NCBI GenBank assembly: GCA_025617745.1
Contig: CM046868.1
Span: 20,030,615 to 20,094,614 of the forward strand
Length of the DNA: 64,000 nt
Source of the DNA: Heliocidaris erythrogramma
Taxonomy: Eukaryota > Echinodermata > Echinoidea > Camarodonta > Echinometridae
Direction of reading: 5' to 3'
Shown: piece by piece, positions 11,575 through 20,930 of the stretch
Layout: each line of letters starts with the position of its first letter
Numbering within the stretch: position 1 is the stretch's first letter
Notes under the pieces: model-generated
Database searches by the model: none
Told to the model about the DNA's origin: nothing
What the model saw: the letters and a program-made list of their open reading frames with translations, nothing else
Program-made: the position numbers and the translations under genes

Positions 11575-11898
11575 TGAAATTGGTATTTAACTTTGTCAAA
11601 GCTGACACCTGTTACAATACAGCATACAATAACAACACAGGAGTTGCTATGGCAGACATGCCGTAGCGTCAGCAGGAAAACAAAGGCTATGATGGGGTAC
11701 TGTATGAGCTGGCGAAGTTACATTCCACTATTCTTCAAAAGAATAGTAGTACACAGTGATCCCCCAGCTCAGCACGCACTCATAGAATTGCATGCTTTCA
11801 TACATACCTCCTCATTACAGCATGTCTGACATAGCAACTCTTATTGTATATTGTATTGTAACAGGTGTCAGCTTTGACAAAGTTAAATACCAATTTCA
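11575..11898. mobile_element. MITE, 324 bp, about 80-bp inverted arms
   Basis: The left end TGAAATTGGTATTTAACTTT and the right end AAAGTTAAATACCAATTTCA are exact inverted repeats. They continue through GTCAAAGCTGACACCTGTTA and, more loosely, GAGTTGCTATG.CAGACATG. The core has no recognised coding content. Confidence 0.8.
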
Positions 11899-11950
11899 CA
11901 TGCAAAATCGCTATGGTTCACTGATGATTGACAAATGATGTCAAAGGGCC

Positions 11951-12151
11951 CTCTAAAAACTAAAATGTTAAATCACCATTTAAAAGGCCGAGGAGTGACC
12001 ACCATTTCAAAATGGCAGATCAACCTCTTAAACCTGCTAGATACAACCTTTATAGTGTTGGATCCAGCATGTTAAAATTGTTAATCTGCCTTTTTGAAAA
12101 AGTTGTCACTCCTCGGCCCTTTAAATGGTGATTTAACACTTTAGTTTTTAC
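11951..12151. mobile_element. MITE, about 200 bp
   Basis: Left block CTAAAAACTAAAATGTTAAA, then TCACCATTTAAAAGGCCGAG and GAGTGAC, is mirrored on the right by GTCACTCCTCGGCCCTTTAA, ATGGTGATTTAACA and TTAGTTTTTA. It starts only about 50 bases after the previous element. Confidence 0.75.
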
Positions 12152-13223
12152 AGTGGGGGTAAATGGTCTGGAGGCCTTTTTTTAAGTGGGTGGGCTTAGC
12201 AGGTTGAAGAAAATTATTTCAAAAGTATTTAAAAATCTATAAAACATAATTATTTAGAAGTTTAAAGAACAAAATATGAGATGTATGTAGAATTGCACAC
12301 CAAGAGGTATCCACTTGCATTTCGATGGCAGGGGCCCTTTAGGGATGTTGTTTATTTTGTTGCAATGTGAAAGTTTTAAGAGATGGAAAAAGAGAGAAAG
12401 AGAGAGAGAAAGAGATATGGGTAAGAAGAGCTTCATCGGACATCATGTTGACAATATTGCTTTTATTACAGTATAAGGGAACAGTAATGCCCTTTTATCG
12501 AAGTTATATTAAATTTCGTATGATGACATAACAGGTTTGACAAAATTTCACACTCATCAGACTTGCAACTCCTAGGATAAACCAGGAGGTTGCTTAAAAA
12601 TAAACGGAAAACATTACCAAATCAGTGGAAATTAATTCCAGACAGAAAAAATAGACAAGTTGTATCCCGGGCTGTTAAGGGTCATGATGAAATGATAAAA
12701 TTCCTAAATCCAATCAAACTGATTACCGGATGTTGCATCCTTCCTCCAGCAGCTCGCTGACAGTGGCGTCATCCTGGTAACAACCTATTCAACCATCCCT
12801 GTCCATTACTCAGCTTTTCCATCTTGGTTTAATAATAGACCCTATGGTTTAATCATAGACCTATTGCTTTAATCAAACAACCCAATTACATTAAATAGAG
12901 GGCGATTAAATTAATTGATTCAGCGTTCTTCTTCAAACATCAGTTTGCTTTTCCCATGCTTTGTAAAGTCAATTAATATTAGATCAATCAGTTAAATCAT
13001 TATTTACGTCAAACAGGAGGGTTTGTAGAAACTATAGCAAGCGTCTGTTATGCTTTTGATTTGGCAGCAACAATGCTTTACATGCATGGTATTTGGTATC
13101 GGTATTAGTCAATTGAAAGCTTCCAAATTAATGTTTGCTGGCTTGAATGGCAAAATTTACAAATATTTTTCGCTAAAAAATGACATACCTTAGATGATGA
13201 GAGTATTTCAAAATCCATTTCAC
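12152..13223. other. Non-coding stretch, nothing recognised
   Basis: AT-rich sequence. It contains a near-duplicate of TAGACCTATTGCTTTAATCA-type words at 12836-12880, but no gene, RNA or element ends that I can support. Confidence 0.4.
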
Positions 13224-13227
13224 TTAA

Positions 13228-13545
13228 AGGAGAATGAAACCCTTGGGGAAATTTAAAAGAGAGGATAGAGAGAAGCAATGTAAAAAAAAAAGTTCCAATC
13301 GAAATCGGTTACGAAATGAGAAAGTTATGAAAGTTTCAATTTACTTTTTATGGCGATCCTCAAATTGGCAATGTTGCTTCAGGGTGACAGGTTTAGTAGT
13401 ACAACTATCCATATGTGCAGCTTGCCTCCTTCTTAGCTCAAGATATATCATGGGAAAATTGACAGAACATTATGTTGAGCTCACAAAAATACAAGCAGCA
13501 TCTATAGAGATAATGGATAAAATATGAAATTATGTGTACAAAACA
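13228..13545 (+). mobile_element. Left part of a TTAA-flanked MITE
   Basis: TTAA at 13224-13227 is followed by AGGAGAATGAAACCCTTGGG and a subterminal block, GAAATCGGTTACGAAATGAG plus AAAGTTATGAAAG, closely like that in the TTAA-MITEs at 16146 and 34180. No right end is found; the sequence gives way to a SINE near 13548. The 97-codon frame here belongs to the element and is not a gene. Confidence 0.55.
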
Positions 13546-13547
13546 TA

Positions 13548-13878
13548 TTGAACCACGAGGTCCGGGGTTCGAATCCCACCGCAGCACTAGCGTCCTTTGG
13601 CAAGACGTTAATCTACATTTGCCACTCTCCACCCAGGTGTTAAATGGGTACCCGGTAGGATGCGAAAGTTAATGTCGTTTGTTTAGCAATGCAATGTGAG
13701 CGTCACTGTACTGCCCATTGCTGGAATACTCCCCAGGGAGCGGAAAATAATGTGCATAATATTGTGTGCGGGCATGCCAGAATCCGATGACCGGGGAATA
13801 ATAATCTGTAAAGCGCTTAGAGACATCACCGATGTATTAGGCGCTATATAAAAGCGGAATATTATTATTATTATTAAC
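13548..13878 (+). mobile_element. SINE-B, 5'-truncated copy
   Basis: It opens within the tRNA-like head: the B-box GGGTTCGAATCCC lies at 13564-13576 and the A-box is missing. Next comes a body block, GTCCTTTGGCAAGACGTTAA, and CATTTGCCACTCTCCACCCA. It ends with GGCGCTATATAAAAGCGGAA and (ATT)n. The same body block is in the fuller copy at 51564-51857, which is on the other strand. Confidence 0.85.
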
Positions 13879-14201
13879 TTCAATTTTCTATTGTCTTTAA
13901 TTTTTATGTCACTCTAAATATTCTCAGAATAATGAGCAGGCCAAGGTGCTCAAACCAAGACAAGTAACGCTTGAAATTCATCCTGCAGTCCTCAAAAAAC
14001 CTTTCTCATATTGTTCTTGATGTAGTCGTCCTAGTGGTAATTGTCCTGGGGTAATTGTCACAAAGGTAATTGTAATGGGGAGTAGTAGTCCATATAATAA
14101 TCAATAAGCAGTTAATAATCATTTTCCTACTTCTGTAGAAAATGGACTTAACACTATACCTATATTCCTCCACATGCAACTGGTCTAATAATTTTTCTAT
14201 A

Positions 14202-14408
14202 CAGCCATGGAAAAAATTATTAGACCAAGAATGGTTACTGATACTGTTATTTTTGTGGTAAGAAGGAAATAAAATATCATGAAAGCAAGGTATAATTGCT
14301 GGAATTTGGTATTCATTCAATGAAATACATGCAAAGACAAATCATTTTTATAATCTTGTTTGCATATTATAGTACCCTTGCTTGGTCTAATGATTTTTTC
14401 CAGAGCTG
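14202..14408. mobile_element. Tc1/mariner-like MITE, 207 bp
   Basis: The left end CAGCCATGGAAAAAATTATT, then AGACCAA, matches the right end TTGGTCTAATGATTTTTTCC plus AGAGCTG as imperfect inverted repeats. TA lies on both sides, the target duplication of Tc1/mariner elements. A further partial arm, TGGTCTAATAATTTTTC, sits just outside at 14180-14197, suggesting an older nested end. No transposase is encoded. Confidence 0.75.
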
Positions 14409-14462
14409 TATATATATATATAATATACAAAAAACAACCGTTTACAGATGAAAAATATCGAA

Positions 14463-14487
14463 TTTTCGCCCATAAGGCTTTATCAGG
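14463..14487 (-). other. PLE-type stem-loop motif, copy 1
   Basis: The minus strand reads CCTGATAAAGCC, then TTAT, then GGGCGAAAA: a short stem between a CTGA box and a GAAA box. The same layout recurs at 15477-15508, 16081-16113, 18972-19001, 19685-19708 and 19886-19909. Here the CTGANGA box is imperfect. Confidence 0.45.
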
Positions 14488-14570
14488 AAATCATGAACTT
14501 TATTAATAAACACATCCAGCAGCAGGGCAATGCAATACGCTAAGAGCAACAAAGCAAAAATGCAAAGGAG

Positions 14571-14574
<4 letters not shown>

Positions 14575-14615
<41 letters not shown>
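14575..14615. repeat. (GA)n microsatellite
   Basis: About 20 GA dinucleotides. A (TG)n tract follows at about 14691-14725. Confidence 0.9.
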
Positions 14616-14617
<2 letters not shown>

Positions 14618-14730
14618 TTAGAGAGAAGTAGGGCGAATATCACACGGTAGGAAAAGAGTAAAGCGATACATTCACCCCCTTTATAATGTGTATGTGTGTG
14701 TGTGTGTGTGTGTGTATGTGTGTGTATATA

Positions 14731-15012
14731 ATATGTGAGAAATCAATTTAATTGAATGAGAGAAATAATTTGCGGAGCTAACTTCATTATTCCTCCTTAC
14801 TGACTATACCTTTTTGTGGAAATAACTGCAGGGATTGCAAAAACTGTCTCCGCCGGGAGTCGAACCCGGGTCTTTGGCACTGTACGCCAAACGCCTTAAC
14901 CACTAGACCATGGAGGCGGGTTGAGGGTTTTCGGCTACACCAGGTATAAACACCAACAGCATGCCTGACCAACAGGCAGCCCCTGCAACCCCTTCGCAGT
15001 TAATTTATTCCT
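14731..15012 (-). mobile_element. SINE-A, copy 1, tRNA-headed
   Basis: The minus strand has a CCCTGCAACCCC/GGTGTAGCC-type leader (seen on + as GTTTTCGGCTACACCAGG), then a tRNA-like head at 14846-14917, then a tail, CAGTTTTTGCAATCCCTGCA, ending near TTGATTTCTCACATATT. Much of the unit is repeated about 430 bases downstream at 15171-15417, and the head plus tail again at 19385-19553. The tight spacing of the first two suggests local duplication. Confidence 0.7.
14846..14917 (-). tRNA. tRNA-like SINE head (pseudo-tRNA)
   Basis: The 72-base minus-strand sequence folds as a cloverleaf: an acceptor of GCCTCCA with CGGAGAC (5 of 7 pairs), a D arm with GTCTAGTGGTTAAGGC, an anticodon stem TTGGC/GCCAA around the loop GTACAGT, and a perfect T arm CCGGG-TTCGACT-CCCGG. 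A and B promoter boxes are intact. A 7-base loop would give anticodon ACA, which is unusual for a working tRNA. With its repeats and transposon tail, it is best read as a SINE head and not a host tRNA gene. Confidence 0.65.
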
Positions 15013-15170
15013 TTTCTTTGAGGGACATGGGAGTATTGAACAATGAAAAGCCGCATGCCTAGCTAGATCCATGGCGGATTCATGTATTAGAATTAATTTA
15101 ATTATTTACAATGTGTGAGAAATTTGTTCTAACACTATAGCATTGGCAGCTTTCGTGGGTAAATTTACAT

Positions 15171-15417
15171 AATGTGAGAAATCATTTGAATCGAATTAGA
15201 GAAATAATTTGCGTAGCTAATTTCATTATTCCTCCTTACTGACTACCTTTTTGTGGAAATAACTACAGGCATTGCAAAAAAAAGCCGGGTCTTTGGCACT
15301 GTACGCCAAGCGCCTTAACCACTAGACCTCGGAGGCGGGTTGAGTGGTTTTCGGCTACACCAGGTAAAAACACCGACATGCAGCCCCTGCAACCCCTTCG
15401 CAGTTAATTCATTCCTA
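15171..15417 (-). mobile_element. SINE-A, copy 2, tRNA head damaged
   Basis: Same order of blocks as copy 1: TGTGAGAAATCA, TAATTTGCGTAGCTAA, CTGACTACCTTTTTGTGGAA, GCACTGTACGCCAA and GTTTTCGGCTACACCAGG. The part of the tRNA head holding the B-box and T arm is lost, and an A run stands there, so polymerase III transcription from this copy is unlikely. Confidence 0.7.
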
Positions 15418-15678
15418 TATAAAACGAATAACGATTGGAGATGCGCTTTTTGCCAATTAAAGTTTATTTTCCAACTTTTCGGAACGATCCACACGTTCCT
15501 TCTTCAGGGAAACGGATTACAATATATTTATGCATAATGTGTACATTATGTGTACAATTCATTGACTCTTAAGCTTACATCATGAAAATGATATAATTAA
15601 TGTAATTAATTGTCTTATTATTACGTCATAATAAGACACCAATCATTAATGCGCCCTTGAGATTGCGCAACTTGTATC

Positions 15679-15925
15679 CACTGGCGTACTGATAGGGGGC
15701 TGCAGCCCGAAAAAAAACTTCTAAGCCCCCCCCCCCCCCCTCAAAAAAACAAAAAACAAAAAAACAAAAACAAAAACAAAAACAATAAACAACAAAAAAA
15801 TGGGGGAAGAGAGAATAAGAGGCAAAATTTGAAATTACCTACCAGATATAGGTCTACATCTGACAAAATTACATTTTCATTAAAAAAAGGTGGATTTTTG
15901 GCTCGCTCGCTGCGCTCGCTCGCAA
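15679..15925. repeat. CACTGGCG-type insertion with C run and GCTCGC palindrome
   Basis: CCACTGGCGTACTGATAGGG, GGGCTGCAGCCC, a C run at about 15726-15740 and A-rich sequence are followed by GCTCGCTCGCTGCGCTCGCT near 15900-15920, itself nearly palindromic. The edge word resembles the CAGTGGCG elements. It lies between the two PLE-type arms. Confidence 0.45.
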
Positions 15926-16145
15926 GTATTCAGAAATTGTGCTGCGTATATGTCTATGTTCATCCCCTCAAAGTTTTTGGTTCATTACAACCACAACAGT
16001 TGTTGCTGGACGGACATGCGTACAACAATTGTTTTTGTTATTGTCAAAAAGTTAGAGTCATTTTTGTTGTAATCCGTTTCCCTGAAGAAGGAATGTGTGG
16101 ATCGTTCCGAAAATTTGAAAAGTAAAATTTAATTAGTAAAATTAA

Positions 16146-16729
16146 AGGGCAATCCAACCTTGGTAATAAGTTGATTTGTGTGAAAGCAGAAAAATAAGAA
16201 AAACAGGATGGTGAAAGTTTGAAAGAAATCGGACAAGGAATAAGAAAGTTATGGATGTTTGAAAAATGAGATCACTACATCTATGCGAATCTCAAATCGG
16301 CAATTTGGTGAGTCGATTGTGACATACTTGTGGACAACTCTCCCATTTGTCGTACACAAATTTATCATTAATTTGCGGTTTTCTCCGAAGCGCCTTTAAC
16401 CTCGGGGTAGTACTCAAAATATATTGGAGATAGCATATTGTTATAGGTCCTCATGAAAGAAAAAGATCCTACTAATTAAAACATTTTGAAAAAAGTGACA
16501 TTTTAGTCATTTTATGTGTTGGAGCGAATGGAGGAGTTGTCCACAGCTACATCACAGTGACATTACCTATTCGGCCAATTTGAAATTCCCATATGTATAG
16601 TGATTACAACTTTCAAAAATTCATAACTTTCTTATTGCTTGTCCGATTTCGTTTAAACTTTCACCAAACTGCTTCTCTGATTTTTCCTCTTTCTTTCAAA
16701 ACAACTTGCTATTAAGGTTGGATTTCCCT
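16146..16729 (+). mobile_element. TTAA-MITE family I, copy 1
   Basis: 584 bp flanked by TTAA (16142-16145 and 16730-16733). The ends AGGGCAATCCAACCTTGGTA and ATTAAGGTTGGATTTCCCT are inverted repeats. Inside, AAGAAAGTTATGGATGTTTG on the left mirrors CATAACTTTCTTATTGCTTG on the right, and GAGTCGATTGTGACATA / GTGACATTACCTATTCGGCC sit around the core. Three other copies lie in the window. TTAA targets and AGGG/CCCT ends fit piggyBac-type mobilisation (inference). Confidence 0.9.
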
Positions 16730-17214
16730 TTAATTATGCATCTCCATATCGTTATTCTTCTATTACTACGCCAATAATTGGAATTTACAACGTTTTATAT
16801 ATATATATATATATATTGAAAACCAATGGAAATGAATGGTTTGAACAGAGTGAGAGCGTTACAGACTTATATTTCAATATCCCTGGGAATTAGATGGTTC
16901 ATACCCAGCGCGTATAGACCTTTAATGATTGAGATTTAAATCACATCACGAATGGTAAACAATAAATAGCATAGCGTACCGATAGAGATGTGTTGTAGTT
17001 GAGATTTAAGTCTTGTGACCAATAACTTAGGTACAATTTTCATATCTGAGAGTTAGACTTAAATGATTTTAACATAAAATGACCTCATAGGGATAGTGTA
17101 CCTGTGATCAAAAACAAAACACAAACTGACAAGGCAAGTGTGCATTTAAGGAGAACTTTTCATGCACATTGTCCATGCAATACTTGGTGTCATTGGCTAT
17201 TTATTGGTCAACAT

Positions 17215-17820
17215 TAATACCATTTGGGTGTAGAGTCTTAAGTTTTGAAATCCAGAAGGATTCTCTGTGGAGGATTGTGTCGCGTGATTTGTTGCGGATG
17301 ATTTCAATGCCAGTTATTTTAACATTATCTAGTGAGTGAGATGGGATGTTGAAGTGTGTTGTGTATGGTAATATTTTGTGTTGTGCTGATGCAGGACTGG
17401 TGATTAATACTACCCAACTGGATTTACAAGTTATATGTGAGGTGATTGAGAATTCTTGGTTGGTTGCTGTGCTTCTGAACTTTGAGGTGTTTGTGATGTG
17501 TTTATGAATGACGCGGTTTTTTTTTTAAATTTGCATTGAAAGAATCCATTGGGGCATTCTGGATCGTTTTCTGGCGTGGTGTGGGAGGGGAAAGTGTGTC
17601 CCGCTTTAACGAGTAGATCTCGGAGGGTGCGACCTCGGCGGAATGAGGTTACTGGGGGTATAGTTTTCGTTTTGTCTAACTGCTGTAGCAGGGGGTAGTG
17701 TTTTTTAATTATTTGTTGGATTTTGGCGGTGGCGGGGGTGAAGGATACGGGAAAGAAGACGGTGTTCTTGTTTTTTTTTCAGTGCGTGTTTGGTATTTCA
17801 ACAGTTTTTCTCTCGGCTTT
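17215..17820 (-). pseudogene. PLE reverse transcriptase C-terminal region and GIY-YIG remains
   Basis: Minus-strand translation shows features of the PLE polyprotein: a segment with FFPVSFTPATAKIQ, then FRRGRTLRDLLVKAG, then a Cys-rich linker containing PECPNGFFQC, and a C-terminal end with RESFWISKLKTLHPNGIN. The last fits the closing motif of the PLE GIY-YIG nuclease (E..WI..L.TL.P.G.N). The known family role is RNA-primed copying of the element into DNA at nuclease-cut sites. This copy is broken and 5'-truncated. Confidence 0.75.
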
Positions 17821-17822
17821 AA

Positions 17823-18395
17823 AGGGCAATACAACCTTGGTAATAAGATGATTTGTGTGAAGGCAGAAAAATAAGAAAAACAGGATGGTGAAAGTTTGAA
17901 AGAAATCGGACAAGGAATGAGAACTTTATGGATGTTTGAAAAATGAGATCACTACATCTATGCGAATCTCAAATTGGTATGCAATTTGGTGAGTCGATTG
18001 TGACACTTTTGTGTACAACTCTCCCGATTGTCGTACACAAATATATCATTAATTTGCGGTTTTCTTCGAGGCGCTTTTACCCTCGGGGCAGTACTCAAAA
18101 TATATTGGAGATAGCATATTGTTATAGAAATAGATCGTACTGAGTAATCCATTATGAAAAAGTGACATTTTAGTCATTTTGTGTGTTGGAGCAAATGGGG
18201 GAGTTGTCCACAGCTACATCACAGTGACATTACCTATTCGGCCAATTTGAAATTCCCATATGTGTAGTGATTATAACTTTCAAAAATTCATAACTTTCTT
18301 ATTGCTTGTCCGATTTCGTTCAAACTTTCACCAATCTGCTTCTCTGATTTTTCCTCTTTCTTTCAAGCAACTTGCTATTAAGGTTGGATTTCATT
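17823..18395 (+). mobile_element. TTAA-MITE family I, copy 2
   Basis: 573 bp between TTAA at 17819-17822 and TTAA at 18396-18399, with the start AGGGCAATACAACCTTGGTA. It is very similar to copy 1 and lies in the same orientation about 1.7 kb away. It is inserted in the PLE remnant, so it is younger than the PLE. The paired short open frames near 17943-18152 belong to this element. Confidence 0.9.
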
Positions 18396-18601
18396 TTAAG
18401 TCTAACTCTTAGATATGAAAATTGTACCTAAGTTATACAGATATTGAAATATAAGTCTGTAACGCTCTCACTCTGTTCAAACCATTCATTACCATTGGTT
18501 TGAAATCCCAACCGCAAGCAGTACGTATATACAAATTCTATTCGTTCGTGATCAACTATATTTGTTTATTCACGTCTCGCTCTTCTCTTTTTCTCATCTT
18601 G

Positions 18602-18602
<1 letters not shown>

Positions 18603-18632
<30 letters not shown>
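18603..18632. repeat. (CT)n microsatellite
   Basis: About 15 CT dinucleotides. Confidence 0.9.
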
Positions 18633-18637
<5 letters not shown>

Positions 18638-18971
18638 CCCGCCACACTCACCTGCCATCCCAATGTCAAAGGTCAGGAACTTATTCACACTTGACCGCAC
18701 AAATTTTACACACCACACACATACATTAGTCACCCTCAACGAAACTTCGCTTTCGGTAAGCGATAATTTACATTAAATTTCTGTACAATATTTCTAAACT
18801 TTGTTCTTATTATTCATTCAGTAAGTTCTTTGTAATAAACCGTAGCCATGAAGGTATATGCTAATATCAATATGCAAATGTTATTTTTTTATTAAATGAA
18901 TATAAAAAACACATATTGACATGTGTGTATATTGAAGTATATGCTATATGTTTGTATTATCATCTGCAGAA

Positions 18972-19280
18972 CCTGAAGAAGGCCGTGAAGGCCGAAAGCT
19001 TCAGTGGCGTATCCAGGGGGTGGCGCAACAGGCGCCCCCCCCCCTTATTGGCCGTCGTAAAAAAAAAAAGTTGTTCATTAAATAGGCTTCAAAATTGGTC
19101 ACATATAGGATTATTTTGCATCTCAGCCTTTCTTCAGAAGCAAAAATTTTCCAAAGGGGAGGGGGCACCCCCTCCCCTTAGACCCCTCCCCGAGGACGGC
19201 GATCAATAATGCCTGGCGCCCCCCCCCCCCCTATTGGGAAATCCTGGATTCGCTCCTGAAGCTTGATCCAATAAAGTTGA
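18972..19280 (+). mobile_element. PLE-type terminal motif split by a small MITE
   Basis: CCTGAAGAAGGCC, GTGAA and GGCCGAAAGCTT form the CTGAAGA-stem-GAAA motif. The sequence resumes after the 257-bp insertion at 19002-19258 as AAGCTTGATCCAATAAAGTT. The AAGCTT word is on both sides of the insertion, as expected for a target duplication. Assignment to PLEs rests on the motif and the neighbouring PLE body. Confidence 0.5.
19002..19258. mobile_element. CAGTGGCG-type MITE, 257 bp
   Basis: The ends CAGTGGCGTATCCAGGGGG and TCCTGGATTCGCTCCTG are imperfect inverted repeats. AAGCTT flanks both sides. The core holds C runs at about 19036 and 19219 and CCCCTCCCCTTAGACCCCTC. No coding content; the 97-codon frame across it is an artefact. 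Confidence 0.7.
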
Positions 19281-19384
19281 AGTTCAGCTACGTTCTTTGT
19301 CTCCTGTCTCATCAATACTCACGCTATTTACCGAGACGCCGTCGAAATGTTAAAGTTGGGTATATTCGCATGTATATATATATA

Positions 19385-19553
19385 TGTGACAAATGAATTG
19401 ATTGAGAGAAATAATTTGCGTAGCTAAATTCATTGTTCCTCCTTACTGACTTCCTTTCTGTGGTAATAACTGCAGGGTTTGCAAAAGCTGATCCGCCGGG
19501 AGTCGAACCCGGGTCTTTGGCAGTGTACGCCAAACGCCTTAACCACTAGACCA
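19385..19553 (-). mobile_element. SINE-A, copy 3
   Basis: The minus strand begins inside the tRNA head at TGGTCTAGTGGTTAAGGC, keeps the GGGTTCGACTCCC B-box, and continues into the same tail as copies 1 and 2 (TGCAAACCCTGCAGTTATTA, TCAGTAAGGAGGAACAAT). It is embedded in (TA)n-rich flanks, with TATA-type sequence on both sides. The leader seen in copies 1 and 2 is absent. Confidence 0.75.
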
Positions 19554-19645
19554 CATATACATATATATTGTGAGAAATCTTCCTCGAATACAAATCTGGT
19601 GGTCACTCATATAGTTGCTTAAGTGGAAGGTATATAGTGAAAGAA

Positions 19646-19950
19646 ACGAGTCGTAGCTTTTATTATCCTCCTATATTCGGCGTCAAGCTTTCGATCTGTG
19701 ATCTTCATTATGATTCTTTAAGAACACTTAATGATGGCTGAGATTTACATCGGAATGTACATTTAAATTTCTTATAATAGTTAAGTATATACTCATTATT
19801 AAAATTATAACTATTATCATTATCATTGTAATGTACATTCCTATGTAAATCTCAGTCATCATTTTGTGTTTGTATAGAGTTTTGACGCAGATCACAGATC
19901 GAAAGTTTGACTACGAATAAAGGAGGATAATACAAGCTACGACCGTCTCA
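19646..19950. mobile_element. Inverted-repeat element with two PLE-type motifs
   Basis: The arms CGAGTCGTAGCTTTTATTAT / ATAATACAAGCTACGACCG are inverted, as are the inner blocks TGGCTGAGATTTACATCGGA / CCTATGTAAATCTCAGTCAT. Each arm holds GATCACAGATCGAAAG, a GATC-stem version of the CTGAAGA-stem-GAAA motif (minus strand near 19685-19708, plus strand near 19886-19909). This may be a pair of PLE terminal repeats without a body. Confidence 0.6.
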
Positions 19951-20171
19951 TAGTGATCATTTCTATCACTATTGTATACATGTAAATATAAACTTCCGAG
20001 AACTTTGACTATGTTTGAAATGTGAAATAGGAAACATATATTACATGTATAAAGTATCGGAATCATCGCAATTACAATAATACAAAGTGAATAAATCTTA
20101 TCAAATATCACAAACAATGAAAGCACTGGACACAGATATGGATACATGCATGGGATTACACGAACATGACT

Positions 20172-20330
20172 TTTTTCCAGTTATATTTGAAATATAAAAA
20201 CACTTCAAGAGCAGTCCTTTTCATGAGAAATGTTTATAATGATATTCTTCCATGCACGTATACATGATATAGGAATAAAAACATTGAGAAAGCTAACAAA
20301 TTCTTTTCCGCCCTAGGCTATACCATGCTC
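20172..20330 (+). repeat. R1 dispersed repeat, degraded partial copy
   Basis: TCCAGTTATATTTGAAATAT, TTCAAGAGCAG, TGATATTCTTCCATGC and ATTGAGAAAGCTAACAAATT align in order with the 3' half of the R1 copies at 2898 and 60149. Confidence 0.5.
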
Positions 20331-20721
20331 CCAAACTTAATCAGCGACACATTGGACGTACGGAAAATAATCAATGGAAAGAGGGGAAAAATTATTCGGC
20401 CTGTAAAATTTCATCTGAAGATGTTTCTCTCGTCGTGAGGAAGTAATTTGGAAGAAACACAAAGTTGTCAGTGGTCACTTCCGGACCAGGGAGCTAAAGG
20501 TAAACACTTATTAGGAAAATTCTGGTTGAAAGGAACTGTTTTCATTAGGTGAACAAGGTCAGGGGGTCGCAACAAATTGATGTATTCCCTGCGCTGAAAT
20601 CGTAATATTCCAATTATTTATCAGTGGGAATAAGAGGAGGAATGCTCGTACTCTCGATAGAAAATGGAGCACCGAGTTCTACAAATGAAAAGAAAATATT
20701 GGATAATGCTGTGGATAAGAT

Positions 20722-20930
20722 GATTGTGGAGGGGGAAGAAAAGGAGGAAAAGGAGGAGGAGAAGAAGAAAGATGAAGAGAAAGGGAGGAGGAGGGGAGAA
20801 GAAGGGGAGGGCGTTCAGGTGGATGAGGAAGAGGATGGGAGAAGGAGGGGGAGGAGGAGGAGGGGAGAAGAAGGAAGGAGGAAGAGGAGATGGGAGGAGA
20901 GGGGGAAAGGAGGGGAGGAGAAGGAGGAAT
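20722..20930. repeat. Purine-rich (GGA/GAA)n tract
   Basis: Almost pure A/G on the + strand. It gives two Glu/Arg/Gly/Lys-rich frames of about 100 codons, neither with any other sign of coding. A triplex or H-DNA structure is possible from the mirror-like purine layout (inference). Confidence 0.8.

Larger units (their letters stand above)
15425..16764. mobile_element. PLE-type terminal repeats in inverted orientation, split by a MITE
   Basis: The left arm at 15425-15525 and the right arm at 16067-16142 plus 16731-16764 are reverse complements: GTAATCCGTTTCCCTGAAGA, the GGAACG/CGTTCC stem, the GAAAA box, then GCATCTCC and CGTTATTC. The right arm is cut by the TTAA-MITE at 16146-16729. The arms carry the CTGAAGA...GAAA stem-loop. 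Penelope-like elements are known to have terminal repeats in direct or inverted orientation; assignment of this pair to PLEs is inference. No coding remains lie between the arms. Confidence 0.55.
16818..18508 (-). mobile_element. Penelope-like element remnant with inverted terminal repeats
   Basis: Reading on the minus strand, a body with PLE coding remains (17215-17820) is bounded by terminal repeats in inverted orientation. The left repeat spans about 16818-17072 and the right about 18397-18508. They share AGTCTAACTCT.AGATATGA, AATTGTACCTAAGTTA, GATATTGAAATATAAGTCTG and TAACGCTCTCACTCTGTTCA. The right repeat is shorter, lacking a middle part. A family I MITE sits inside at 17823-18395. The element is broken and lacks its 5' part. 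Confidence 0.75.

Noticed and set aside
14846-14917. A functional host tRNA gene
   Set aside because: It is part of a repeated unit with a SINE tail, has mismatches in the acceptor stem and an odd anticodon.
14463-19909. Calling the stem-loops hammerhead ribozymes outright
   Set aside because: Core boxes are imperfect in several copies, there is an extra A beside stem II, and stems I and III were not demonstrated.
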